Assembly: GCF_019879105.1 (NCBI RefSeq)
Contig: NZ_CP082249.1
Coordinates: 3,410,001-3,474,000, forward strand
Length of the DNA stretch: 64,000 nucleotides
DNA from: Natrinema sp. SYSU A 869
GTDB lineage: Archaea > Halobacteriota > Halobacteria > Halobacteriales > Natrialbaceae
Reading direction: 5' to 3'
The translations under genes and the position numbers were made by a program. Below the pieces are notes generated by a model, which did no database searches, had not been told where the DNA came from, and was given only the letters and a program-made list of their open reading frames with translations. Shown here one piece after another: positions 10,254 through 18,985 of this stretch (position 1 is its first letter; every line of letters begins with the position of its first letter).

Positions 10254-11069
10254 ATGGGTGGGGAGCAGGGCCGGTTCACCGGAGACACGAAGGTTCTGCA
10301 TCAGCGAGCCGTCAGAATACCGCTCTTGGACGCGGAGGCCGAGCAGGTGTTCCACGAGAACATGATGAACGTGGCCGCTTCCCGGGAGCGGAAGGCGGAG
10401 TTGCTCGCCGATCCCGGAGCTTCCGTACTGGACGCCTACGAAGCACAGATCGACCACGTTTCTGAAAGTTTCGAGCGGCGGCTCCGACAGATCGCCGGTG
10501 AGGACTACGAAGAGATCGCGATGGCATATCACCGCGGCGATCGCGACGACCGGATCGGTGCGCTCACCGCGTACTACTTCGAGGGTGCGTGGCGGGCACA
10601 ACAGCAAGCCACGATTACGGACATGCTGTACGCCCCGCTGATCCTCCGCTATCCCGATAGTTTCACGATGAACATCCGGTTTGCCAGCGGATACACAACG
10701 ACGGAGTCGGTCCGCTACGAATCGCCAGAGCACTGCTCGGAAGAACTCGGCGACGAGCATACCGAAACGTACTACGAAGAAAGCCTCTTCTCCCAGAAGC
10801 AGGCAGCGGAATACCTCAGAGAGACCGCAGAAACCATCCGTGAGGAGTTCCCCGATCCGGACGAAACGCCGTTCGAGGAGCGCAAATACGGTGGTGTCGT
10901 CTCAGCGAGCGGCCGACGCGGCTCGGTCTTCTCGGCGATGCTCGAGCGCGTCGAGCCGGATCCCGACCGATTCGCGGAGCCGGTCGACAAGCCGGTCCTC
11001 GTCGACGCGGGTCCAGAAGCGAGACGGACGGAACGGACGTTCATCCTCGAGAGCGAAATAATCCATTGA
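10254..11069 (+). CDS. Conserved haloarchaeal protein of unknown function
   Basis: 271 residues, soluble, acidic; no family recognised. There are long charged helices between residues 20 and 90, a central aromatic-rich part (AYHRGDRDDRIGALTAYYFEGAWRAQQQ), and a beta-rich middle (SFTMNIRFASGYTTTESVRYES). The C-terminus contains GGVVSASGRRGSVFSAMLERV. No signal peptide, membrane helix or metal motif. It has its own leaderless promoter and stands alone between two minus-strand genes. Confidence 0.7.
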   Translation: MGGEQGRFTGDTKVLHQRAVRIPLLDAEAEQVFHENMMNVAASRERKAELLADPGASVLDAYEAQIDHVSESFERRLRQIAGEDYEEIAMAYHRGDRDDRIGALTAYYFEGAWRAQQQATITDMLYAPLILRYPDSFTMNIRFASGYTTTESVRYESPEHCSEELGDEHTETYYEESLFSQKQAAEYLRETAETIREEFPDPDETPFEERKYGGVVSASGRRGSVFSAMLERVEPDPDRFAEPVDKPVLVDAGPEARRTERTFILESEIIH

Positions 11070-11125
11070 CTCGGACCAATCGAACGCTGTAACCCGCAGA
11101 AAACGGCCACATTCTTCGGGTATCG

Positions 11126-11404
11126 TTATGTGATAGATTCGCTAACGGTCAACCATCCATCGTCCCTGATCGTGACGGCGTGGCCGTCGATGATCATATC
11201 TATGATTAGGTCATCGGCCGCCTCTGTCTGTTGAACGAGCCGATTGAGGGCTTCCAAATGGACGTACTCGAAGAGCGGATCGAGTTCGGTCACACGGATG
11301 TCTTCTACTGCGGCTATCGTTACTGCAAGCGCGTGAGACACTGATTCGTATTCGGTGTAATCGACGTGGATGTCCCCGCCTCTGTCGATATCATGTGGAT
11401 TCAT
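11126..11404 (-). CDS. HalOD1 output domain protein
   Basis: 92-residue stand-alone HalOD1 domain, a haloarchaeal output module otherwise found after receiver domains. The typical pattern is SHALAVTIAAVEDIRVTELDPLFEYVHLEALNRLV followed by IDMIIDGHAVTIRDDGWLTV. Its molecular activity is unknown. No receiver gene is adjacent. Confidence 0.85.
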   Translation of the reverse strand: MNPHDIDRGGDIHVDYTEYESVSHALAVTIAAVEDIRVTELDPLFEYVHLEALNRLVQQTEAADDLIIDMIIDGHAVTIRDDGWLTVSESIT

Positions 11405-11536
11405 GGGTTCGTTTACGACTGGCCGTCACGGGCCGAACGAGGTGTGTGGATCGCAGTCCTCGTCCCGCTTTTGCTGCTATCACTCACGTCGGATGTTATC
11501 ATCCCACACGAGAAAACGGTGTCTTCACCCGGATAA
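11393..11536 (+). CDS. Possible 47-aa membrane microprotein
   Basis: A short frame reads MWIHGFVYDWPSRAERG, then a single strongly hydrophobic segment (VWIAVLVPLLLLSLTSDVI) and a short polar tail. The start overlaps the divergent HalOD1 start by 12 bases. The clean transmembrane segment argues for coding, but the length and overlap make it doubtful. Confidence 0.25.
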   Translation: MWIHGFVYDWPSRAERGVWIAVLVPLLLLSLTSDVIIPHEKTVSSPG

Positions 11537-11731
11537 TAACACGGATCGCGTAGCCATTCCGTCAGACGGAGAGGAATTTCATCACAAACGCTGACTCGCT
11601 GCTGGTCCGTCGATCGGCCGGAGTGTCTGCCGAAACTGTGCAGGATTCGCCGAGACAGCCGGGGAACCGCCTGCTGACCGACGGCCATCGGTATAGGTAC
11701 GGCTAAAGGTTTCCCCGTTCTCGTCTCGAGC
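11405..11731. other. Intergenic region before pth2
   Basis: 327 bases between HalOD1 and pth2. Apart from the possible microprotein at 11393-11536 and the probable pth2 promoter just before 11732, I see nothing in it. Confidence 0.4.
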
Positions 11732-12070
11732 ATGAAACAGGCCATCGTCGCCCGCACGGACATCGGTATGGGACAGGGAAAGCTCGCCGCACAGGTCGCC
11801 CACGCGTCACTCTCAGCGTATGAGAAGGCTGACAGCCAGTTACGAGACCAGTGGAAACAGGGCGGGCAGAAGAAGGTCGTGCTGAAGGGCGAAAGCGAAC
11901 GCCAACTGCACGAACTCTCCGAAATCGCCGAACGCGATGGGATTCCCAATGCGATCGTCCGCGACGCCGGTCACACCCAACTCGAGCCTGGAACCGTCAC
12001 CGCGCTGGCCGTCGGGCCGGCAGCGGACGACCGCGTCGACAGCGTAACCGGCGAACTTTCGCTCTTCTAA
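11732..12070 (+). CDS. pth2: Peptidyl-tRNA hydrolase, archaeal type
   Basis: 112-residue Pth2, which frees tRNA from prematurely released peptidyl-tRNA. Family signatures: [26 protein letters not shown] at the start, [11 protein letters not shown], and the C-terminal [23 protein letters not shown]. Full length. Single-gene unit. Confidence 0.96.
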   Translation: MKQAIVARTDIGMGQGKLAAQVAHASLSAYEKADSQLRDQWKQGGQKKVVLKGESERQLHELSEIAERDGIPNAIVRDAGHTQLEPGTVTALAVGPAADDRVDSVTGELSLF

Positions 12071-12145
12071 TCGGTTCAGGGATCGGTTGTCAGACGGACT
12101 GGCGACTCGAGTGCGAGGACAAGAACAAAGGGCAGAACGGAATCG

Positions 12146-13126
12146 CTAATCCGAGCGGTAACCGCGCGGTTCCTCCCTGACTGTCGAATCGTCGTCGGGG
12201 AGCGGCGCGTCGGTAACGACACCGGGAAGCAGCGAGCGAACGTCGATCGCCTCGCTTCCCAGGACCGCGAAGCCGGCGAAGATCGTCAGGAAGCCGGCGA
12301 TCGCGACGGCGTCGATCGTCTCGTCGAGCAGTGCCCAACCACCGAGCGTCGAGACGACGGGGACGACGTAGAAGATCAGGTTCGCACTGATCGCGCCGGT
12401 CTCATCGAGCAGGCCGAAGTAAGCGATGTATGCGACGACGCCAGCGAAGATGCTGACGTATGCCAGCGCCAGGACCGCTTCGGTGGTCCACGTGACCGCG
12501 GCCATCGATTCACCGCCCGACCAGGCCAGCAGGTGACACAGTGCCGCGGCAAAGGGCAACCCCCAGGCGACGCGGACCGTACTCGAGAGATCGCTGTCGG
12601 CCCGGCGGATCAACACTGCGCCGAGCGCGGCGGCGATCGCGCCGACGAACAGGATCCCCTTGCCGACGGCCCCGCCCAGTAGGTTCGCGGGATCGGGGCT
12701 GACGACGAGTCCGACGCCGACGAGTCCCAGCAGCAATCCGGCAGCGCCCCGTGGGGAGAGGCGCTCGTCCGAGAGCAACACCGCGGCGAACACTGGCGTC
12801 ATGATCGGATTGAGACTGTAGACGATCGAGGCGACGGCGCTGGTAACGTACTGCTGGCCGACGAACAGCAGGGCGTTCGTCAGGCCGATCGCGAGTACGC
12901 CGGTCGCAAGGATACCCGCGAGGTCACCGCGAGTCTGCGGGATCAGCTCCGAATGGGACGACGTCAGGCCGACGTACGCCAGCATGACGACGGCCGCAAC
13001 GTCGAACCGAAGGGCGACGAACAGCAGCGGCGGGAAGTACGCGAGCCCGGCCTTCGCGGCGACGAACGTGCCGCCGAAGAACAGACTCGAGAGGGCGAAG
13101 AAAACGGCAGTGCGACGGGAGACCAT
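12146..13126 (-). CDS. EamA-family (DMT) transporter
   Basis: 326 residues with ten predicted transmembrane helices arranged as two EamA repeats (about 8-145 and 155-290). First repeat starts FALSSLFFGGTFVAAKAGL; the second repeat ends WALLDETIDAVAIAGFLTIFAG. The tail of 25 residues is acidic and cytoplasmic. Drug/metabolite exporter family; substrate unknown. Divergent from a regulator at 13365, which may control it. Confidence 0.9.
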   Translation of the reverse strand: MVSRRTAVFFALSSLFFGGTFVAAKAGLAYFPPLLFVALRFDVAAVVMLAYVGLTSSHSELIPQTRGDLAGILATGVLAIGLTNALLFVGQQYVTSAVASIVYSLNPIMTPVFAAVLLSDERLSPRGAAGLLLGLVGVGLVVSPDPANLLGGAVGKGILFVGAIAAALGAVLIRRADSDLSSTVRVAWGLPFAAALCHLLAWSGGESMAAVTWTTEAVLALAYVSIFAGVVAYIAYFGLLDETGAISANLIFYVVPVVSTLGGWALLDETIDAVAIAGFLTIFAGFAVLGSEAIDVRSLLPGVVTDAPLPDDDSTVREEPRGYRSD

Positions 13127-13202
13127 CTATGCCGTCACCCCCGTCGGAATCGTCTGCGTCGAACCGATCTCGGTCGACGCGTGGATAGCGAAAATCATCG
13201 TA

Positions 13203-13216
13203 CTCATACGTATGAG
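13203..13216. promoter_or_regulatory. Perfect 14-bp palindrome, candidate operator
   Basis: ctcatacgtatgag is an uninterrupted palindrome in the gap between the DMT transporter (minus) and the regulator (plus). Its location suits a dimeric repressor acting on the transporter. Confidence 0.4.
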
Positions 13217-13321
13217 CTACGGGTTTATAGTTTCGTTCAGAAAATATTTCACGGGAAGATAGGGCGGCGAGGTGGGAAAGAGCTGGTACACACGATATCG
13301 TTGCAGACCCTGCAACAGTTT

Positions 13322-13349
13322 CACGGTGCGAAACCTGTTTACCACCGTG
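13322..13349. promoter_or_regulatory. Inverted repeat at regulator start, candidate operator
   Basis: The 7-base arms cacggtg (13322-13328) and caccgtg (13343-13349) flank a near-palindromic aaacctgttt (13331-13340), 16 bases before the regulator's ATG. It is a plausible autoregulatory site. Confidence 0.35.
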
Positions 13350-13364
13350 GACACGAGAGGACGT

Positions 13365-14159
13365 ATGGAATCTGCGCTCGAGGAGATCGAGTTCCTCGCG
13401 CTCTCGTCGAACCGCGTCGAGGTGCTCAGGCTACTCGCGGAGGGGCGACAGACGCGTACCGAGTTGGCGGGTGCGACCGGTGCCTCGCAGGCGACCCTGG
13501 GACGGATTCTGGGGGACTTCGAGGACCGATCGTGGATCAGGCACGACGGCAGTGAGTACGTCGCGACCGCGACAGGCCGACTGGTCGCGGAGGGGTTTAC
13601 CGACCTCAAGGAAATCCTCGAGACCGAAGGCAAGCTCCGTAATATCGTCGACTTCCTGCCGACCCACGCGATGGACTTCGATCTGCGGCGACTCTCGGAC
13701 GCGACGATCACGGTCCCGACGGCGACGCGACCGAACGCGCCGCTGGGGCGGTTGCTCGATTTCCTCCGCGAGGGTGCCGAGGTCCGGACGTTCTCACACA
13801 CGTTCAACGAACAGACGCTGCGGGTCGTTCGTGAGCGCGTCACCGCCGGCGACCAACGGTTCAAGGGGGTTTTCGGCCGGAGCGCGATCGACGCGCTCGC
13901 CGACGAGTCGGAACTTCGAGGGCAACTCGAGGAACTCCTCGCGGCCGAGGACGCCGAGATCAGGGTCCGCGAAGAGGGCGTCCCGATTGCAATCATGATC
14001 GTCGACGAAGTCGTCTACCTCCTCTTACGCGACGAAAACGGAGTCCTACGGGCCTCCGTCGACACCGACGACGACGCCGTGCGATCGTGGGCCGAAGACT
14101 CGCTGGACCACTACTGGCGGACTGCGACGCCCCTCGAGTCCGAGACGCTGTCCGAGTGA
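13365..14159 (+). CDS. HTH regulator with FilR1-type middle domain
   Basis: 264 residues. A winged helix at 5-70 (NRVEVLRLLAEGRQTRTELAGATGASQATLGRILGDFEDRSWI) is followed by a FilR1-like domain (about 85-255) with the usual LVAEGFTDL hinge and LRRLSDATITVPTATRPNAPLGRLLDFLREG. Such proteins are common in haloarchaea and usually sit next to the gene they control; the divergent DMT exporter is the obvious candidate. ATG 13365 is preferred: the in-frame extension to 13272 crosses the inverted repeat. Confidence 0.85.
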   Translation: MESALEEIEFLALSSNRVEVLRLLAEGRQTRTELAGATGASQATLGRILGDFEDRSWIRHDGSEYVATATGRLVAEGFTDLKEILETEGKLRNIVDFLPTHAMDFDLRRLSDATITVPTATRPNAPLGRLLDFLREGAEVRTFSHTFNEQTLRVVRERVTAGDQRFKGVFGRSAIDALADESELRGQLEELLAAEDAEIRVREEGVPIAIMIVDEVVYLLLRDENGVLRASVDTDDDAVRSWAEDSLDHYWRTATPLESETLSE

Positions 14160-14215
14160 GGACTTGATCTCCTCAAGCGCAGTACCGATCGAGCGGCAGG
14201 GTTCTGCTCGAGACT

Positions 14216-15883
14216 CTATGCCGGTGCGGGCTCGAGTGCTCCCGGTTCAGCAGCGCCCGATCCGAGTTCCGGCGCGGGTCGTGCGAGCGTGGACGAGGCC
14301 GATCCGACTGTGATCGACGCGGGTTCCGGCTCCGTCTCCTCCTCTCCCGTCTGCTCGATAACGTACTCTTGGCCGACCGTCGACGCCTGCAAGCTGTCGA
14401 CGGGTGCGTGGTCTTCGGTCAGCACCGGAACGTCATCGGTGTTCGGCTCGCTCAGGGACGCACTGATCTCGCCGCTCAGGTCGATCCCCAGATCCCGATT
14501 CTCGTTTCGTTCAGTGAGTTCAGCTTCGGTGAAGTCGGTGTCCGCTTTCGTCGCGACCACCTCGATGTTCTGGACCGAATCCCAGTTCGAGGTCCGATAG
14601 CTGTAGGTCGACGCAAAGGCCTCGTCGATGGTCTTGTACTGTGCGCGGTAGAAATCCGACCCGGCACCGCTGGGCGCGGAGATGACGTTCGCGAGGAACA
14701 CCCCGTCGTCGGTCAGCTGCTCTTCGGCCAGCTCCATGAACTCGAGTTGCGTCAGATGGTTCGGGACCTGGTCCTTCTGGTAGGCGTCCAGAACGATCAC
14801 GTCGTATTTCTTGTCGGTCTCTTGGAGGAACTGCCTGCCGTCTTCTGTGTGGACGGTCAGGTTCTCGCCCTCCTCGAGTCGGAAGTACTCCTCGGCGGTC
14901 CGGGAGACCTCGGGATCGAGTTCGGCGACGTCGACGTCGACGTCGTACGTCCGCCCGTAGTCCTTCGGCCCGGTGTACCCGCCCCCACCGATAAACAGGA
15001 CGTTCTCGACCTCGGCGGGATCGTCGACCATCAGCATGGGTATGTGGAAGTACCGCGTGTACTCGAAGACATGTCGGTCAGGGTCCTCGAGATCCATTGC
15101 GCTGTGACGGGCTCCGTCCAGATACAGCGTCCGCTCGTCCCCGTCATCGATGACCTCGAGTTCCTGGTAGGCCGTCTGCGTCTCATAGACGACGTCACCG
15201 CGGTGGTCGAACGCCACGGGACCGATGCCGGCCGCGACGACGAGTAACAATGCGACGGCGATACTCGCGACCGCCGGCTTCGGCGTGATAGTGGGGAGCG
15301 TGAGTGCGAGCGCGGTGCCGACGAGGAGAAATCCGAACAGGAGGCCGATCGCGTCGATACCCAGTGCCGGGATGAGGAAATACGTCGTCGCGCCCGCGCC
15401 GACGATGCTGCCGATCGTCCCCAGCGCGTAGACGTGGCCCGACGCCTCACCGGTTCCCTCTTTCTGTGAGAGTTCGGCCGAGTACGGACTGATAAAGCCC
15501 AACAGGTAGGTCGGCGGCCCGAAGAGGATGATCGCGGCCGGCAGCGAGGCAAATCGCGGCGGAAGCGGGAGCACCGATGCCGAGAGTAACAGCTGATCGC
15601 GCGCGTAGATGATGATCGCGACGTAGCCTGCGGTTCCCAGCAGGAGCCAGATTAGCTGCCGGGTGGATGCGCTTTCCGCCTGTTTGCCGCCCTGCCAGTA
15701 GCCGAGGCTGAGGGCGGCGAGGGAGACGGTGATGATGCTTCCCCAGGTGTAGATACTACTGCCGAACTGGGGTTCGATGATTCGACCGGCGAGAATCTCC
15801 AGTCCCATGCTGATGATACCGGAGACGAACACCGCGATGTCGGGTTTGGTCGGCCGGTAAGCGGACAGCTGCCGCACATTCAT
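14216..15883 (-). CDS. Membrane-fused spermidine-synthase-like protein
   Basis: 555 residues. About eight transmembrane helices fill residues 15-225, starting with FVSGIISMGLEILAGRIIEPQFG and WGSIITVSLAALSLGYWQGG. A soluble Rossmann domain of the SpeE type follows: VLFIGGGGYTGPKDY (about 315), DVDVAELDPEV, TEDGRQFL, YDVIVLDAYQ. The aminopropyl donor pocket is not obvious, so polyamine synthesis is unproven; the architecture matches widespread fused-MFS/spermidine synthase proteins of unknown function. The C-terminal 40 residues are Glu/Pro/Ala-rich. ATG 15883 starts at MNVRQLSAY. Confidence 0.82.
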   Translation of the reverse strand: MNVRQLSAYRPTKPDIAVFVSGIISMGLEILAGRIIEPQFGSSIYTWGSIITVSLAALSLGYWQGGKQAESASTRQLIWLLLGTAGYVAIIIYARDQLLLSASVLPLPPRFASLPAAIILFGPPTYLLGFISPYSAELSQKEGTGEASGHVYALGTIGSIVGAGATTYFLIPALGIDAIGLLFGFLLVGTALALTLPTITPKPAVASIAVALLLVVAAGIGPVAFDHRGDVVYETQTAYQELEVIDDGDERTLYLDGARHSAMDLEDPDRHVFEYTRYFHIPMLMVDDPAEVENVLFIGGGGYTGPKDYGRTYDVDVDVAELDPEVSRTAEEYFRLEEGENLTVHTEDGRQFLQETDKKYDVIVLDAYQKDQVPNHLTQLEFMELAEEQLTDDGVFLANVISAPSGAGSDFYRAQYKTIDEAFASTYSYRTSNWDSVQNIEVVATKADTDFTEAELTERNENRDLGIDLSGEISASLSEPNTDDVPVLTEDHAPVDSLQASTVGQEYVIEQTGEEETEPEPASITVGSASSTLARPAPELGSGAAEPGALEPAPA

Positions 15884-16092
15884 TATCGGATCAGTAGTGA
15901 GCCGGTGATGAGAACCTGTCGCCTCACCACGGTCGTCGCCGCTACTCGCGTCGCCTCGCCGGCGACGGCTTCGGCCGCCGATGATGCGTGTCCGGAGAGA
16001 AAGCAAGCGCGTGTTCGGTGCGGAGTCGATACGATCGCGTTCGTTCCCACTGTTTGGCGGGTTTTTTGGTGGTCCGGTGGGACGAAATCGAT

Positions 16093-16503
16093 ATGCGCGA
16101 GGTGACGGTCTCTCGAGTCGTCGACGTCTCTCCGGCCGAGCTATCGGCGTGGCTCGAGCCGGCGGCGATCGTCGAAGCCGAGGGGAGCTTTTCGGTCGAG
16201 ACCGTCGACGACGGGGACGACGCGACGATCGTCGTGGCCAGCGGCCCCGGCATTCAGTTGCCGCTGCGATTCGAGGACCGTGAGGACGAGATCTACTACA
16301 CGCAAGCGGGCGAGCACGGCCCCTTCTCGGAGATGGAGACGTGGCTCGAGACCGAGCCCGTCGACGCCGGGCGAACCCGCGTGACGATCCGGTCGGCGGT
16401 CGAACTCGCTGCTCCGCTGCCGTTCGGCGACCGGATCGCCGCCTGGAAACGGAACGGAGAACTCGAAGGTATCATCGAGACGATCGAAACCGAACTCGGC
16501 TGA
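16093..16503 (+). CDS. SRPBCC family protein
   Basis: 136-residue START/SRPBCC fold protein: begins MREVTVSRVVDVSPAELSAWL, with a beta-rich centre and a C-terminal long helix FGDRIAAWKRNGELEGIIETIETEL. Such proteins bind hydrophobic ligands; the ligand is unknown. ATG 16093 is chosen because the family begins with this strand; upstream in-frame sequence is not protein-like. Confidence 0.82.
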   Translation: MREVTVSRVVDVSPAELSAWLEPAAIVEAEGSFSVETVDDGDDATIVVASGPGIQLPLRFEDREDEIYYTQAGEHGPFSEMETWLETEPVDAGRTRVTIRSAVELAAPLPFGDRIAAWKRNGELEGIIETIETELG

Positions 16504-16701
16504 GGACGGACGATGGGCCCGCAGGATACGTGAGACCCTCGCCGCTCGTCCGTAGCGGGATTCTCCGCTTTCGTTCCCGCGTTCTCGAGCGTAACGGATC
16601 GGGGCAGTCGTTTCGACTGCTCGATTCGACCGGGGGAAGTAGTTAACGAAACAGAATGTGATGAAAACCTACTTGTATTGCCGGGAAGAAATATAACTCG
16701 T

Positions 16702-18690
16702 ATGCCACAGTGTCCCCGACGTGCCCTCCTTGGAAGCATCGGCACAACGATGACCGTCGCACTGGCCGGAAACGCCGTTAGCGCGACGGATGCGGCTGTA
16801 CAGTCCGACGGAGACTCCGAGCTAGCATCGGTGAGTAGCCTCCTCGATTATTTCCCGGCCTCGGCTCACTCGGACTCGCTGATGGCGAGGATGATCGACT
16901 TCGAGCGCCGACGAGAGGCGAACGAACCCACTGAACCCCACCCCACCACCGGGCCGTTCCAAATCGACGCCGAATCCGTCTCAAAGCAGGCCATCGTCTA
17001 CAGCACCGAGGACGGATATTCGACGCCGATTAACGTCATCTCCGGTGATTTCGACCTCGGGAGCGAGGGCGAAACGCGTGAGACCGACGGCGGTGTCGAG
17101 TACGAACGCCACGAGACCGACGGCGGTGTCGAGTACGAACGCCACGAGACCGACGAGATGGTCGCTGGTGTCACCGATACGGTCGCCGTGCTCGCCGAAG
17201 ATAACGAAACAATCGGCGATGCCTTCGCCGCGAACGCGGGCGAGACCGAGCGCTTGCTGGACGCCGAACCCCTGCTCGAGGAGGCCTTCGACCTCTTCGC
17301 GGGAGACAGTGCCGGCTACCACGTCCGGATCGGCGGCAGCTATCAGCCATCGAACATCAGCGACGACGTTACCGTCGAATACATCGCTCAAGCGCTGACC
17401 GTGCTCGGTCCGGACACGATCGAGATGAACACCGCAATCGCCTTCGAAGACGCGTCCAACGTCACCGACGAACTGGTCGAGTCGCTGAAAGGAGAGATGT
17501 CGTATATGGCGACCATCGGCGAGCCCGAAGTCGAGGTCGACGGCTCCGTCGTGACCGTTTCCGTCGAGCGCGACCTCGAGGCCGAACGAAAGGTCCGCGA
17601 ACATGAGAGTCCGGGATACCTCCAGCCCGAGCGAGACGTCGACCTCGACGATGACATTCTCGAGATCGAAATCGGTCGCGGCGATCCGACCCCGATCGAG
17701 GATCTCACGCTCGAAGTCGGCGGCGAGGAGTACGACCGCGACATCTGGGCCGACGGTCACGGCACCCTCGAGGAAGGCGATACGATCGTCATCGACATGG
17801 ACGACGTCGAGCCGAACCTGTCGATTCGGCTCCGTCACGACCACGAACTCGGCGGGAGCTCGAGCGGGACGACGATCCTCAGTCGCTTCCAGTTCGAGTA
17901 CGATTACGACGTCGACGCCGGGACGCTTACCGTCGAGTACGCGGACGAGTTCCCGCTCGACGGCGAGCAGGTCTCCATCGTCGCCTACGACGAACAACCG
18001 ACGTACCGCGCCCGCGAGGACGGTGTCGAGCCGCGAACGACCGTCCAGCCGTGGTCCGGAACGATGAGTACGGGCGACAAGGCGACCGTCGAGGACGTCC
18101 GCCCCGGTGACACCGTCCTCGTCTGCTGGGACGGAACGACGCACCAAGACAGTATCGCACAATTCCGCGCCCGACCGCCGGGCGCCGTGGAGTTCAACTA
18201 CGACTTCGAGAGCGAGACGCTCTCGGCGACGCTCCGGTTCGAGGACGAGGGCGAACGCTCGGCCGACGAGTATGAACTGCTGATCGACGACGAACCGGCC
18301 GACACGCAGTGGACTGACGAGGCAGAGACCGTCACCTCGGGGGCAACGATCGAGGTCGACGACGTCGAGGTCGGAGCGGACGTCACCGCCGTCTGGGGCG
18401 AGGATGAGATCCACGTCGGCGGGACCCATCCGCGACCGCGGATCCAACTCGAACTCGACGAGGACGAGGAGACGATCGAACACGTTGGCGGCGATTCGGT
18501 TCCCGCGTCGGAACTCACGCTTCACGTCCGGGCGGCCGACGAGTCCACCGAAATCGATCTCGACGAGGAAATCGACGGCGAGTTCGCGGAGGGCGATACC
18601 GTCCCCGTCGACGCCGACGAGATCCAGTACGCGACGCTTCGGTACGGCGACGTCCGTTCGGTCGGCTACGTCCATCCGCCCCGGGAGTAA
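16702..18690 (+). CDS. Tat-exported modular surface protein
   Basis: 662 residues. A twin-arginine signal (CPRRALLGSIG followed by a hydrophobic stretch ending NAVSATDA) directs export as a folded protein. Residues 40-280 form a unique part; beyond about 300 there are at least three repeats of a ~90-residue beta domain (EFNYDFESETLSATLRF-like strands with GDTVLV/GDTIVI turns). At 17080-17145 a 33-base unit is perfectly tandemly duplicated. No enzyme motif recognised and no C-terminal anchor seen. Start chosen so that the twin Arg lies at residues 6-7. Confidence 0.75.
   Translation: MPQCPRRALLGSIGTTMTVALAGNAVSATDAAVQSDGDSELASVSSLLDYFPASAHSDSLMARMIDFERRREANEPTEPHPTTGPFQIDAESVSKQAIVYSTEDGYSTPINVISGDFDLGSEGETRETDGGVEYERHETDGGVEYERHETDEMVAGVTDTVAVLAEDNETIGDAFAANAGETERLLDAEPLLEEAFDLFAGDSAGYHVRIGGSYQPSNISDDVTVEYIAQALTVLGPDTIEMNTAIAFEDASNVTDELVESLKGEMSYMATIGEPEVEVDGSVVTVSVERDLEAERKVREHESPGYLQPERDVDLDDDILEIEIGRGDPTPIEDLTLEVGGEEYDRDIWADGHGTLEEGDTIVIDMDDVEPNLSIRLRHDHELGGSSSGTTILSRFQFEYDYDVDAGTLTVEYADEFPLDGEQVSIVAYDEQPTYRAREDGVEPRTTVQPWSGTMSTGDKATVEDVRPGDTVLVCWDGTTHQDSIAQFRARPPGAVEFNYDFESETLSATLRFEDEGERSADEYELLIDDEPADTQWTDEAETVTSGATIEVDDVEVGADVTAVWGEDEIHVGGTHPRPRIQLELDEDEETIEHVGGDSVPASELTLHVRAADESTEIDLDEEIDGEFAEGDTVPVDADEIQYATLRYGDVRSVGYVHPPRE
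17080..17154 (+). repeat. 33-bp in-frame tandem repeat
   Basis: Two identical 33-base units (17080-17112, 17113-17145) plus the first 9 bases of a third encode ETDGGVEYERH twice, inside the Tat-exported protein. Confidence 0.95.
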
Positions 18691-18985
18691 CGGATACCTC
18701 GGTCTCGACTCCGATTGGTCGCCCGACCGTGCCGAGCGGTGACGTGCCGTTCGGACCGATACCGCACCGTTAACATCTCGGAAACCGACACTTCTCCGTA
18801 TTTTTGTGCAACTCGCCGTGCCTGAGAGTGCCGATTTGGTGTTTTGTTACAGGAGTTACACGGTAACGTCGCTGCCGCTTCCGTGGTGGTATCGGGCCAG
18901 AGACGGCTCTCCGCGCTCTTCCTCGGTAAAATCGAGTCGGCGACGAACAGACGGTACCGTGAGGGGTTAAACGACCTGCCGTCGA

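Noticed and set aside
16981-18675. 564-codon minus-strand open frame
   Set aside because: Mirror of the Tat-exported protein; its Asp/Val/Arg-rich pattern is the complement of acidic codons on the real strand.
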